DNA from: Ectocarpus siliculosus
Taxonomy: Eukaryota; Sar; Phaeophyceae; Ectocarpales; Ectocarpaceae
Reading direction: 5' to 3'
NCBI GenBank assembly: GCA_000310025.1
Contig: FN648891.1
Location: forward strand, 1-22,403
Length of the DNA stretch: 22,403 nt
The notes under the pieces were generated by a model, which made no database searches, was not told the origin of the DNA, and saw only the letters and a list, made by a program, of their open reading frames with translations. Both the position numbers and the translations under genes were made by a program. This document shows, piece after piece, positions 1-10,266 of the stretch. Numbering within the stretch: the first letter of the stretch is position 1; every line of letters begins with the position of its first letter.

Positions 1-148
1 TGTAACCGTCGATACCGCCGACACGCCACCACCACACACGGCCTTTCCGTCCCACTTGTGACTGGTCCACGTCCCTCTCACTTCCTGCCCTTGTCCGGAC
101 AATCACCATGGGTTTGGATGGACCGAACACGCGCATGAACTACCACAG

Positions 149-2373
149 GCCTGCTTGGCGCTCTGCGCCGACTCGGCTTACTACGGGACGCAGTACACGG
201 AAGAGGTGAGGCACCTACGTAGAGGTTCGAGAACAAGGAACGAGACACGTGTGCGTTGTTCAACAACGTAGTGAACCACAAGTAGTTCTGCTTCCGGATG
301 GATTCATGGGAGTTTTGCGAATGGAGTTGCGCGAACGGCTTTCGTCTGTGTATTGATTGCGAACATATAGTTTTCTCTCGCAGTCATGTATTCGCTCAAG
401 AGGGACGCATGGAAAACATGGGATCGCCACATACTTTAGAATGGGCAACCAAGGATATTGGGAAGAGCCACGTACAATGGTGGCGTACGAATGGATAAGT
501 GGCTCGTATCCTGACGTTGTGTATCAAAGATACGTCAGTTTGTCTGCTCGTTTTCATTCCCCGTTGCATGTGCACCACCACCGCCCAGACCTATCACACT
601 TCGTTGCGATCAACATATGAGCTTCCAAACCTCGACTGAATACCACCGTTTGCCTGTACCCTCTCCGCTACCCTTACACACGGCCGTCCCGTTTGTTATT
701 CTTCCGTCACTAGTGCTGGTGCGGCGTCGAAGGCGCCGACTACGATGCCAACGGCGAGGGGGTCTGCGACATGACCTGCGGCGGCAACGCGGACGAGATC
801 TGCGGAGGTTTCTACGCCATGTCGGTCTATGAGAACGACGTGGATGACGGGGAAACCGAGGACCCCTCCTATCTTGGGTGCTACTCCGACCTGGCCGACA
901 GCCGCGTGTTCGTGCAGGACATCTCCTCTGCTTCAATGACCGCGGAGGTGGGCACCCGACCGGGGTGGTTTCGAAGGCTGCTGTTTGGTAGAAGCGATTG
1001 TGTGTAAATCTCAGGTCAACGTGTATTCCTTAGTCTGGGTGAGCTGGTGACCACGGAAGATGTCATCCTTGTCTCTGTAGACTAGGGAAGAGGACTGGTC
1101 GGATCAGGTTGCTAATGTGAACACAACTGCGCAACAGCGGCAGCAAGATATACAGCAACACCCACTACCCGTTTGTCTGTTGTTGGGACGCGCTCGACTT
1201 AACGCTGCCTTGAGGAATGCTGTGTCTGGCCGTGTCGATATTTCGCACGTGACGACGAAGGTTTTGAAACCTTGAACTCATCACGCCGCCACCGATTCAA
1301 CGCGCGACAAACATGTTATTCCATGAGCACGTGCCTACCACTGCCCCTTTCCCTCGGACTATCGTCCGCGTTGGACGCACGCCCTTGACCACCAAACGAC
1401 CATAGGTCTGTTCGGAGGCCTGCGCCGGCTCCGCGTACTACGGAACGCAATCCTCGACGGAGGTGAGACACCCACAACGCGATCTGAGATGCGTGTTGTG
1501 TGAAGCGATGTCCGGGTGGGGTGGGTCTTCGCGCTATGAATCGGACATACGTTCTATACCTTGGTTCAGCAGAACGGTTTGAAATATTTGACGATTCGCC
1601 GTGCGACTCCTCTTGTTCACCGATTCATTCGTTGGTTCTCTTCAGCTGTTGTACCTAGTTTGTACCCATCGCCAACAGTGACAAAACAGTCGTCGTGAGA
1701 AAGGGCCGTGTTAGTGCTCAAGCTTTGAGTCGCATTCGTACGACCGAGCGCAACACCCGCGACTTGGTGATACAGTTGTCGACACGTTCGCACAAAACCG
1801 ACGGACAAGAGCCTTCCCTCGTCCATGTTCCCCGCTCATGGCCTGCTCTATGCGAGAAGAAAGAATCGTCCCACAAAGGCGCTGGGGAGATGTTACCCTT
1901 TTTAGGTCCACCTCCACACCTCCATTGTATGGTTTCACTGATTGTTCTGTGCTGCCGCTATCTACTCTGCGGTCTCACCTACGACCCACCACACCTCGTC
2001 GAGAAACATCACACTGTGCATGCCTCCCACGTGTCGACGAACCCCCCTCCGGTGTGCACACACCATCGACTCTCCCTGATATATTGCCACTCACATTGCG
2101 AAAACGCCACCCACCGCTGATTTCGCCTGCGGACAACAGTGCTGGTGCGGCGCCGAAGGCGCCGACTACGATGCCAGCGGCGCGGGCGTCTGCGACATGC
2201 CCTGCGGCGGCGACGCGGACGAGATCTGCGGAGGTTTCAACGCCATGTCGGTCTACGAGAACGCCGTGGACGGTGGGGAAATCGACGACCCCTCCTACCT
2301 CGGGTGCTACTCCTACCCGGCCGACAGCCGCGTATTCGTAAAGGACATCTCCTCTGATGCAATGACCGCGGAG
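149..2373 (+). CDS. Tandem WSC-domain protein, partial (5' end outside window)
   Basis: Four exons are visible: 149-205, 714-947, 1406-1462 and 2140-2373. All are phase 0, flanked by AG acceptors and GTGAG/GTGGG-type donors. The 57-bp exons encode the middle of a WSC domain (C-x-x-x-C then YYGTQ). The 234-bp exons encode its end (CWCG, DMxCGG, EICGGxxAMSVYE) and then, after a short acidic linker, the start of the next domain (YLGCYS, ADSRVF, MTAE). Joined, they give one complete WSC domain of about 95 residues with eight regularly spaced cysteines, flanked by two partial ones. The two 234-bp exons agree at about 63 of 78 residues by eye, so the gene grew by duplication of an exon pair. WSC domains are cysteine-rich extracellular carbohydrate-binding modules; wall sensing or matrix binding is inferred. 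No start codon, signal peptide or membrane segment lies in the window. No 57-bp partner exon follows 2373; reading through the donor gives a stop at 2389-2391, so the last domain is incomplete unless splicing continues further on. Confidence 0.88.
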
Positions 2374-2538
2374 GTGAGCAGCCGACAGTAGGGATTAGTA
2401 AAATGTGACAATGTGGACTTGTCTACGAGGGAATGCTGTTGATTCTGTGTTGTGTTGTCGGGGTTGTGCTTCTCGGTTAGCTTAATCCCGAAAGATAACA
2501 CCGCAGTCACGGCGTCCTAGTGGTGCGGCCTTCAGAAA

Positions 2539-2660
2539 CCGAAATCAAACCATTTTACTTGTCAGCGCTGTCAACCCTCACGGCTGCCTTTTTTTTTGTT
2601 GAGCCGAAATCAAACAATTAGACTTGTCAGCGCTGACTAGTCTATTGGCTTGATTTCGGC
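2539..2660. repeat. Palindromic repeat element (one full, one half copy)
   Basis: A 58-bp near-perfect palindrome occupies 2603-2660, centred on AGC|GCT at 2631/2632. Its outer arms begin GCCGAAATCAA and match each other with about three mismatches in 22. A half copy (CCGAAATCAAAC ... TTGTCAGCGCTG) precedes it at about 2539-2570. A short T-run separates the two. This resembles a foldback or MITE-type element or a relic of one. It lies just after the last recognisable WSC exon. Confidence 0.75.
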
Positions 2661-2792
2661 TTTTACACGCAGCAGTTGGTTCCATGGCGCCAAGTTTGGG
2701 GCAAGCTTTTGCGATACTCCCGAAACGGCTTCCCCCGTAACTGTTTGGAGGTTTCGCCAATATTTTCGTTTTTTTTGTTGCCGCGATATCAG

Positions 2793-3002
2793 CTTCGCCA
2801 GGACTCGGGGATTGCCTCATTGAAGCTGCTGGAGGGGTTGAAAGGGTGGGACTTGGTGGAGAAGTTGCATTATATCGGCGTCGCCAATCCAGGGGAGCTG
2901 GCGAGGTTGCTTGAGGAAGAAGACCCGTTTGAGGTAATGGAGGGGATGTCAAGGGATGACGCGATCGAAACGAGTATATTGAATCGATTTTGGCAGACAT
3001 AG
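2793..3002 (+). CDS. Orphan exon of unknown family
   Basis: This segment has codon use and amino-acid composition typical of real exons: leucine- and glutamate-rich, with apparent amphipathic helices (KLLEGLKGWDLVEKL, GELARLLEEEDPFEVMEGM). A T-rich tract and a CAG acceptor precede 2793. The frame runs to a TAG at 3000-3002. An alternative is a donor at 2934 (GAG followed by GTAATG), which would give a 141-bp phase-0 internal exon. It could be the terminal exon of the WSC gene, an early exon of the sulfotransferase gene downstream (phases are compatible with both), or a remnant of another gene. I do not recognise the family. Confidence 0.4.
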   Translation, partial: LRQDSGIASLKLLEGLKGWDLVEKLHYIGVANPGELARLLEEEDPFEVMEGMSRDDAIETSILNRFWQT

Positions 3003-3520
3003 AGGTATTCGCGTTCGGTAGTCATACGGGCCGACTTTGACTTCGGTTTCGATAATACATGGATGTGACAGCTGTCTCTCACGAGGACCAAAACAGCCGA
3101 TCGCGTGAGGGGGTGTTATTTTACGTATTGCAGGTCGAACATATTTTTCAAACAGTTGGGAGCTCATTTTTTCTGCACGGATTCCGAAGCGATCTCCCAA
3201 ACGGTACGTCCGCCTTAAGGGTGCGATTGATGACGCGAAAGGCTCCCGCTGTTCGTACCTGTCACGCGTTCTTGCGCCGGTTGTGTGCTCTAGCTGAAGG
3301 CGTTTCTGTGCGAGTTTCCTTTTAGTCCTCTGTGTTCCATTATTGTAGTACAGTAGAAGTCCCTGTTGAAGATCGCAATGATCCAAGGGAAATCACCGGC
3401 CTTATGTCGAGCACCCGACACTATTCAGAGTATGAGAGTGAAAAATCCATCGGCGCCCAGCAATTTCACCCGCCGTAGACAAGGCAACCATCAAGCGGTC
3501 TGAAACAGAGACCTCTTCAG

Positions 3521-3559
3521 CTGCACCTCCCCCTTTTTTCTGAAAAAGCGCCGAACGAG
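3521..3559 (+). CDS. Possible 5' mini-exon of the sulfotransferase gene
   Basis: A 39-bp open segment lies between a pyrimidine-rich CTTCAG acceptor and a consensus donor (GAG followed by GTAAGT at 3560). It is phase 0 at both ends and would join the first secure sulfotransferase exon at 3608. The intron between them would be only 48 nt, much shorter than the other introns here. The open frame could extend upstream to 3479. There is no start codon, so still earlier exons would be needed. Confidence 0.3.
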
Positions 3560-3607
3560 GTAAGTAATGACTTTCTCGTGGAACAATCTCGCCGCTGGGA
3601 TTTGCAG

Positions 3608-6600
3608 ATAGCGGTGGACTCTCCGGATAGGTTTCAGTGCCCGGCCAGCGAAGCAGATCGGTTCTCGTTGCCCGACATTCGAGACCACGTCCGGGAGAAG
3701 GATTTCAAGTCGGGGGAGGGGTTCATCTACTACCAGCACCTGAGGAAGGCGGGGGGCACAGGGTTTTGCGAGATGGCCGGCAGGCGAGAGGGACGATATG
3801 ATTGACTTGTTCTCAGGAGCCTTCGCGAGGGTATTAGGCTCGGGTTTAGCAGGGGGATAGGGTCAGGGATAGGGACACGAACCCTCCCTCCCTAGGTGGT
3901 AGATTAGTATGAAAATTCTCGCGAGGGCGGTCCGTTGTTCTCGGTGGTCGTTTGTTTCGGTAGTAAAAAGAGGGATAGCTTGGTGTTTTTCTCACCGCAG
4001 CGAAGGGTTTGCGGCGGGAGGGCTTCCCGATAGGGCAATTTATAGCAATCCATCCAGCCCCAGAAACTTTATTGCTGCCGTGCCCGCTCTCGCACAGAAA
4101 GCGTAATCGGAGGTATACGCGCGGTCATCTGTTAGGTCTAGGCTGTGCATCACCTCACCTCCCAAAAAGAGTGGCACACGGCTGTGTCTTCGAGGAACGG
4201 CCTGATCCGTGTAAAGACCTATGATTGATCGCCTTTTCATGCCGTTAACTCGATGGATGTTTGTTCACCAATTGCGCAGGAACATGCCGGCGCGAGAGGT
4301 ACCGATGTACCACTGCATGCCGGACAACAGGGGTAGCATGGCGACCCCGCCGTGGTCTGACAAGGACTTCCTGCTGGAGAAGATGAAAATGAACGTGAGT
4401 TTCAATGGAGTGCTGATGCGGGTGGCATGTTGCGTGGTGCAAACCAGCTCCCGTTTGTCAGAAAATCGAGGGTTTGCGGCGTGTTGGTTGCTGCTGCATG
4501 GTTGCCAAACATGCAGTAGTAGTATAGATGGTGTTGCATGATCTGGTCTGGTCTAGGAGGCCCAGACTGGAATCAAGCAGCTTTTTTTTGTTGCAGCGCA
4601 TCCTTCAACATGCGTGCAGATGATGACGCGCTCTCTGTCGACGAGGTACACGACGTGGGAGTAAGCTCGTGTGTTGTTTGTGGATTCTTGAGAAACACGC
4701 CATCCGGCCCGGTTCTTATGGCGGACAAGTGATTCAGTTAGGCCCGAGGTTGTCCTTGGCGGAGGGTGCTGTTACTGTACAGTATTCCTTGCAGCGCAGG
4801 CGTGGGACGGAACGTGTCACGTGCCACCAGGGAAGATACATACCACGGACTTTGCCGGTGTTGTGGTTGTTTTGTTCTTGTGCGATTTTTTGTGTTATCG
4901 GTGGGTGTGAGGGAAGCTGGCATTTGTACCACGTGTAGGATTATGAGCAAAGAGGGAGTTGTTCGGTGGAGGGAGTTGAACCTAGGTTGTCTTCCACCAA
5001 ATCGGACACCTCTTCGTCGAGTGCCAATGCGAGAAGAGGGAATCGCACGGGACTGACGTCAGGGAGATGGAACCCTTGCAAGCATCAATTTCACAATAGT
5101 ACGTGTGTTTCGATTGATTGTTTTGCGTTCCGGGGAAGCAACAACGAATGTAGCCTGTGGCGGGGGGTGTTCATCTCACGCGGTTTGGGTACACGTTTTA
5201 AGACCGAACATGACCCAACCGTATCGCGCGGATGTTCCAACTCACACGGTTCGGATACACGGTTTATGCCCAAAACATGACTCAACGATAACGTTATCTG
5301 CCGTGACGACACGAGGCGTGTTTGATGTACCAGGGCCACCGCATCACCGCCAACGAGTGGGACGCCTTCCCGATGTCTCACCTCCACCTGTCGGGGGCTG
5401 TCTTTGGGACAACCTTCAGGTACATCACGCCGATGAGATCGCCCGGCATGTTCTTTTTTGTTGGGAGGGACGTCGATCGGTTGCTGCCGCTTGGCGTTAT
5501 ATTCAAATCTATATAGTGGTGGTCATTCGGGATTGAGATTGGGCGGGCGTTGTAAGCGTGCGTTTTTTCCAGCCTTTTTTTCCGTAGCCGTTCGAGGAGA
5601 GGATAGCCTCACGGCAACTTCAGCACTAGGACAGTTGCCGCCATGATGCTGGAAGTATTCCGTGGTACCATGCCAGATTACTCGTCTTTGTCGAGGTGTT
5701 TAGGGAGCAGCTCATGCTGCCACCGCATGCTGTTTTCGGGAAGTACGAAGATGCAAATCTTGGACATTTTGAAAGGCTTCCTCCTAGTACAGTAGAGAGT
5801 ACTGGAGGTAACGTCCGTATCTCTGAACCAGGTGTGCTGTAGAGCCATCAACGCACGACATGGTGTGGTGCGTGTTTTTCTCAGACCCTTAGGGGCAGTA
5901 TAAATAACTTGCGAGTGGGAGATGCCGAGTGGCACGACGAAGAATAAAATTAGAACATGCTTCTTTCATGCATGCTTATTTCGTGCACTAGCCGATAGCA
6001 GCAGTTGTTCTTGAGGAACATTCGCTTGATTCGCCCGCCTGCACCGCACCACTCGTGAGAAGAAGCGTCGCCCGCGGTGTGCAACCGCAGCTGCTGTGCC
6101 TCAGGTTTAGCACGCAAGCACCCTCACATGCTGAAATAGGCAGCGTTTGCCGCCATGGCCGACGCACACACCCTCATGTGCTGAAACGTTGCTGCAACGG
6201 CCATGAAAACGTCCGCGCGAATCTCGTCCAGGCATCCGGTGGATCGATGGTACAGCCAGTACCGGTTCGGGCACGTGGAGCACCGGGACGGTTCCGACCC
6301 GGAGAAGGAGAGCATGCCGTTCCACGTGTAAGCAGCGCGCCCGATAGGGAAGGATACTGAAAATTTGACAATACAGTAGGATAACTTTTACTTTCGGTGT
6401 GTGTGTAAGTGAACGTGTATGCGTGATGGCACTCGGAGATAGTACGTCAGATCGTCTGCTGTGGTTGGAGCCAGACATGGCGATCAGAAACGTTGGTATG
6501 CTGGAGAGTATAAACTGTTGTCTGTCCACGGCAGCGTGACAGGCGTGGCAGTGTTTCATGTCTTGATAGTTGTTTGGGAGTGGTCGGACCGTAACAGGTT

Positions 6601-8566
6601 GTACATGTACGCAAGTGGAGAGCTAGCTCCAACTCAGATGAACGTTTCCGTGTTCACCGAAATTCTCTGCACATATGTAATCTCGTGGCTTCCTGGCGTT
6701 CCTTGTATGCAACAGTTACATTACATTCATTGCATCGGCGGTGATCCGAGTTCTCAGTACATCTTCCTTGTAAAAGATGTAACAGGTTAAAGCTTTTTGT
6801 GACCAGGGGGTTAATATTCGGGAGTAATGCCCAGTAGATTCCGGTGTAAAAACTGGAGAACGATGCACGACAACAAGACCAATAACTGCTATTGGCGTGG
6901 CAGGTGGTACAAACGGATCAAGCCTTACGATATGGGGGACAACTACTACGTCAAGACTTTCTGCGGCAAGCCCAACCCGCCCGTTGAGAAGCTCATGCAG
7001 GTGATCCCTTTGCCGGGGACCTGCGGCAGACGGCGTTACTGTGGCTTCCTAGTCTCCCTACCTTTATTTTGTTCGACAATATTGCCTGCTGACTTGAAGT
7101 TAGCACAACAGCGGCCGGATTGTTGTTCCCCTAAAATGTATCTGTGTTTTGGTGGTCGGTGTCACAAGAAGGACATTCTTTGCGCAAACCGGCGGTAGCA
7201 AGGCGTATCAGAACATGACAGCCATTTTTTGCCCGGAGGACGGGTGCGCCGGGGCAGGAGCTACTCCCGGACACCCACAAGCTCTCTTATTCCTCTTGGC
7301 GGCATTTTCTTTGACCCTGGATGGTAGAGCGGTCGTTGTTTTTGGCGAACGTTGTAGAGTTTTTGTGCTCTCGTGACTGCTGCTGACTGTTGACGCACCG
7401 TGCTGTTTTGTGGCCTTGTTGCCTCGTACCCCGCACTGCTCTCTCGCGCTTATATCGGCTTCATCTACCCAGGACTTGAACGCGAAGGGGAGCCCGAAGC
7501 ACACGAATGATTTACCGTGGAGCTACCGCAAGTTTGACCACTGGGAAGATAAGGTGAGGGCGCGAAACACTTGTGCGGGGCATCACTGGTTGTCCCTTAT
7601 CTTTTCTTGGAGCCAAAATACGGTCGACCCCTGTCCGGCCGTGACCCTCCAACCTGTTTGTGCGCATCGTTTTTCAGACTGAACTCGTAGCTTTCCCATC
7701 AAAGCGGGCAAAGCTCTCTTGAAAGGCAACAGGCATACCGGTAGCACGAGGGACCCTCCCGCTCCGGTGGTTGGCGCGCTATCCATCCTGACGCGACCAA
7801 GAAGTATGACCTGCCAAGCGCTTTCGCCACCGTGCTGCCCTTGGTTTTTTCCACACTTGTTCATGCGGAGTATTTGGCTCGCTGCTGCTCGTTCCCTTAC
7901 TTGTTGTCACTTCTTCTTGTTTGTGTTTCTTGCCCTTTGCTTTTCCCTTTGTCGGGATGCGAGCACAGGTCACCTGGAAGGACCTCAAGATGGCGATGGA
8001 GATTCTTCGAAGGTTCAACCTCATCTTGATCCTGGAGTTTGTCGATGATGAGATGTGGGCGTTGGAGGAAGCGTTGGGCTGGACCCAGGCACGGAAACAG
8101 GTGAGTGCGTGTGTCAAACATGACGCGGCGAGTTCGAGGACGATAGGTGGCGGCAGGTAGTATCGTCGTGGCTCTCAAGCGGTACATACATGACGCCGCC
8201 AGCACCGCACACGACTACCCCATTTCTCCACATATGAGAGGGGAGCGCCGGTGTGAATCCCCCCCCCCTCGAAGCCGCGATTCGGTTCGACCGATTGAAC
8301 TTGTATATATCTCCCTTTGCCGTGACCGCAAGGTGCTACCGCACGAGAACCAGGCGAAGCGGGAGGTAAAGAAGTCCATCTCCGCGAAGGAAGCACTGCC
8401 GTCGGGGGTTTGGTCGGAGACGTTGAGCGCGAACGTGTTCGACCTGCTGCTGTTCCACTGGGCCAAGCGCATGTACCTGGAGCGAAGGGCCTGCCGCTCC
8501 TTCGACGAAGAGGCCATCTTGAACCTGCCGCTGACCATTCAGCACCAGCAGGCCGTTGACGCTTGA
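3608..8566 (+). CDS. Sulfotransferase (PAPS-dependent, carbohydrate type), 5' end unresolved
   Basis: Eight exons join in consistent phase: 3608-3783, 4280-4394, 5334-5419, 6232-6327, 6835-7000, 7473-7553, 7969-8100 and 8333-8566 (TGA at 8564-8566). They give 361 residues. Residues about 39-57 read FIYYQHLRKAGGTGFCEMA, the 5'-phosphosulfate-binding loop (K/R-x-GGT). Residues about 123-136 read TTFRHPVDRWYSQY, the 3'-phosphate-binding motif with its Arg and Ser. Between them is ANEWDAFP, and later DNYYVKTFCG, both typical of this superfamily. The C-terminal exons (ILRRFNLILILEFVDDE; LGWTQ) fit the helical end of the fold. The enzyme would move sulfate from PAPS to a glycan hydroxyl, probably in the Golgi; fucoidan or another matrix polysaccharide as acceptor is inference. 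Such enzymes normally carry an N-terminal membrane anchor. None is seen, because the start codon exon is missing or unrecognised. Exon 4 could end at 6325 or 6327; only 6327 keeps phase with the next acceptor. The first intron starts with GC. Confidence 0.85.
3784..4279 (+). other. Probable GC-AG intron
   Basis: The reading frame can be carried from the GGT loop exon to the NMPAREVPMYHC exon only by splicing after CAG at 3781-3783. The intron would then begin GCGAGAG and end TTGCGCAG at 4279. This restores AGG (Arg) across the junction. GC-AG introns are a known minor class. No GT donor nearby gives the required phase. Confidence 0.6.
5175..5290 (+). repeat. Diverged 66-bp tandem duplication inside an intron
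   Basis: The segment starting CTCACGCGGTTTGGGTACACG (about 5175) recurs from 5241 as CTCACACGGTTCGGATACACG. Each copy then carries an AACATGAC(C/T)CAACG-type stretch. The repeat lies in the 939-bp intron of the sulfotransferase gene. No coding role is apparent. Confidence 0.65.
6112..6204 (+). repeat. 50-bp tandem duplication inside an intron
   Basis: CCCTCACATGCTGAAA at 6121 recurs as CCCTCATGTGCTGAAA at 6171, each followed by a GC-rich stretch ending near GGCC. It lies shortly upstream of the acceptor at 6230-6231 of the sulfotransferase gene and may touch branch-point sequence. Confidence 0.6.
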
Positions 8567-10090
8567 GGCAATGCCCGGTTGACGCCTTGGCTAGGTGCCA
8601 CGTCACTTTTGTCCTACAGTGGGGGGCCCTCAATGAAATGCCCGGCGAGTCGTCCAGCGCTATTCCGAAGGACCCGGGGTCTACAGCCACCGGCGCTATT
8701 CAACCGGCGTCGTTGATTGAGCCGACCGGTGTCTAAGGCCGGGAGTACCTACGAGGTATGCGTGACGTCAAGACGCTAGTTGTTCCTCAGGGGAACAGTA
8801 GCACCGAAACACCGAGCTCAATGCCCGAAGTGCTCACGTGCTTGGGAGCCTACGCCACGCCGCCCCCGAGCAAAAAAAGTCGCACTTTGCTATTGCGCTC
8901 TGCCCAACGATGCGGTTGTTTCATGGCAACCCCCGGCGGGTCGGCGAGTAGCCCTTTTTTGTCGTACGTGGCGGGCGCGGGCGGGAGGGGGGGGAAGCGG
9001 GCAGTGTGGGATGCACGGGTCTGAATTTGGGGTGCTTGTTTCCGCTGCGGTTCCTTTTTTCTGGTTAGAATATTTGCGGGTTCCGCGGTGGAGATTATGT
9101 AATCGTTGTGTCTCTACGGGCGTTTTGTGGGCGAGAAAAGCGAGAAAGACAGGCAGCACATGGCGACGGCGGGACAGCGCGTAAATACAGCCGCACGGTA
9201 TTATTGTCGTATGTGCTTGAGATAGTCGTAAACGAAAAAGAGAGAAGAATCTTGTCTGAAGGATACACGACGCGCTTGCCTTCGGGGGGGAATATCTAAC
9301 GTCGCTGTACCTAGATGTGTTTTGCGTCTCACATGTTTTCTTGGTGTGTTAGCAAGCCTCAGGTGGGGGCTGTTGAGACAGTCTAATTGCCCAAGACGGT
9401 GGTATCCGATGGTCTCAGTCGCTAGCCTTGCCCAAGGGTGCAATAGTTCGTCCCGCTGCTTGAACTTTGAGCTGCGACGAAGATGAATTGCCGTTATTCA
9501 GAGAGCGCGCTGCGGTTGAGCTTCTCTTTCTCGTTGCCTTTGCAAGGCGGCGTTCTTCGGTGATAGGGTCGGTGGATGGGATCATCGATGATGTGTTCCT
9601 CGGCGTTAGCGTGGTGTTTGCCTCTGCAGTGATTGTTGGTGTTCGCCTCGGGTGTATATCTCGCGCCGAAAACCGCGGGAGACGAGAGCTGTTCAGTCAG
9701 GGAGAACGGCGGCTGGAACGCAGCAGTGCCTACCTTTACGTTTTTCGTACCCTTTGAGCTTCCTAGGGCGTCGATGACGGATCAACGGTATCCGTGGGTA
9801 GCGAATACATTGGTGTGGTGGTTGTTTTTCGAGCGAGTGGTCTCGGGCACGGTGGTGGTTATGAATGTCTGTGTGTGGTGTGTTGAGGGGGGGGATAGGC
9901 TGCGTTGGCGGAATCGGCGTTGGCTCGGGTGCTATCTATTGTTGTCGGTGACATCAAATCAAGGTCATGGCCGTTTTTTCCTCAAGAGTAGTAGTCGTGT
10001 TGTGCGTCAAGTTTATTACTCCTCGTTATCTTCGTCGTGCTTACGGGTGTCATACATGTGTCAATCAGTGCATCTGGAGTGTAAGGGTCA
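8567..10090. other. No gene recognised
   Basis: This is the 3' flank of the sulfotransferase gene. No canonical AATAAA is obvious just after the stop. The open frames here lack family motifs, and several have no ATG. A frame at about 9467-9757 has a hydrophobic middle but no start codon or splice context that I trust. Confidence 0.5.
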
Positions 10091-10095
10091 CGCAC

Positions 10096-10266
10096 GCACA
10101 TGAAAGGGGGAGCAGGCCAGTACCACAAGTCGTTGCTGCCTTGAACGGGCACACACATGACAGGGGGAGCCGGACAGTGCCACAAGTTGTCGCTGCCTTG
10201 AACGCGCACACACATGACAGGGGGAGCAGGCAAGTACCACAAGTTGTCGCTGCCTTGAACGCGCGG
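10096..10266 (+). repeat. 57-bp tandem repeat, three copies
   Basis: Three head-to-tail copies start near 10096, 10153 and 10210, anchored by ACATGA(A/C)AGGGGGAGC, with a few substitutions each. Because 57 is a multiple of three, the plus frame stays open as a 19-residue repeat (containing VPQVVAALN) and the minus frame stays open too. There is no start codon context or domain to support translation, so I treat it as a minisatellite. Confidence 0.85.

Noticed and set aside
2949-3386. Minus-strand frame of 145 codons
   Set aside because: No domain, no biased third positions, and it overlaps the better plus-strand exon at 2793-3002.
4597-4645. Segment after a TTTTTTTTGTTGCAG acceptor, as an extra sulfotransferase exon
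   Set aside because: In the required phase it meets a TGA after eight codons. Skipping it joins KMKMN directly to GHRITANEWDAFP, which fits the family better.
6461-6790. 109-codon plus frame
   Set aside because: It lies wholly inside the 6328-6834 intron and lacks family features.
8175-8690. Minus-strand frame of 171 codons
   Set aside because: It is antisense to the last sulfotransferase exon and reflects that exon's codon bias.
9467-9757. Plus frame with a hydrophobic middle
   Set aside because: It has no ATG, no secure acceptor and no motif; the hydrophobic run alone is not enough.
10096-10266. Resemblance of VPQVVAALN to TAL-effector repeats
   Set aside because: The unit is 19 residues, not 33-35. 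There is no RVD position and no flanking effector sequence. The likeness is chance.
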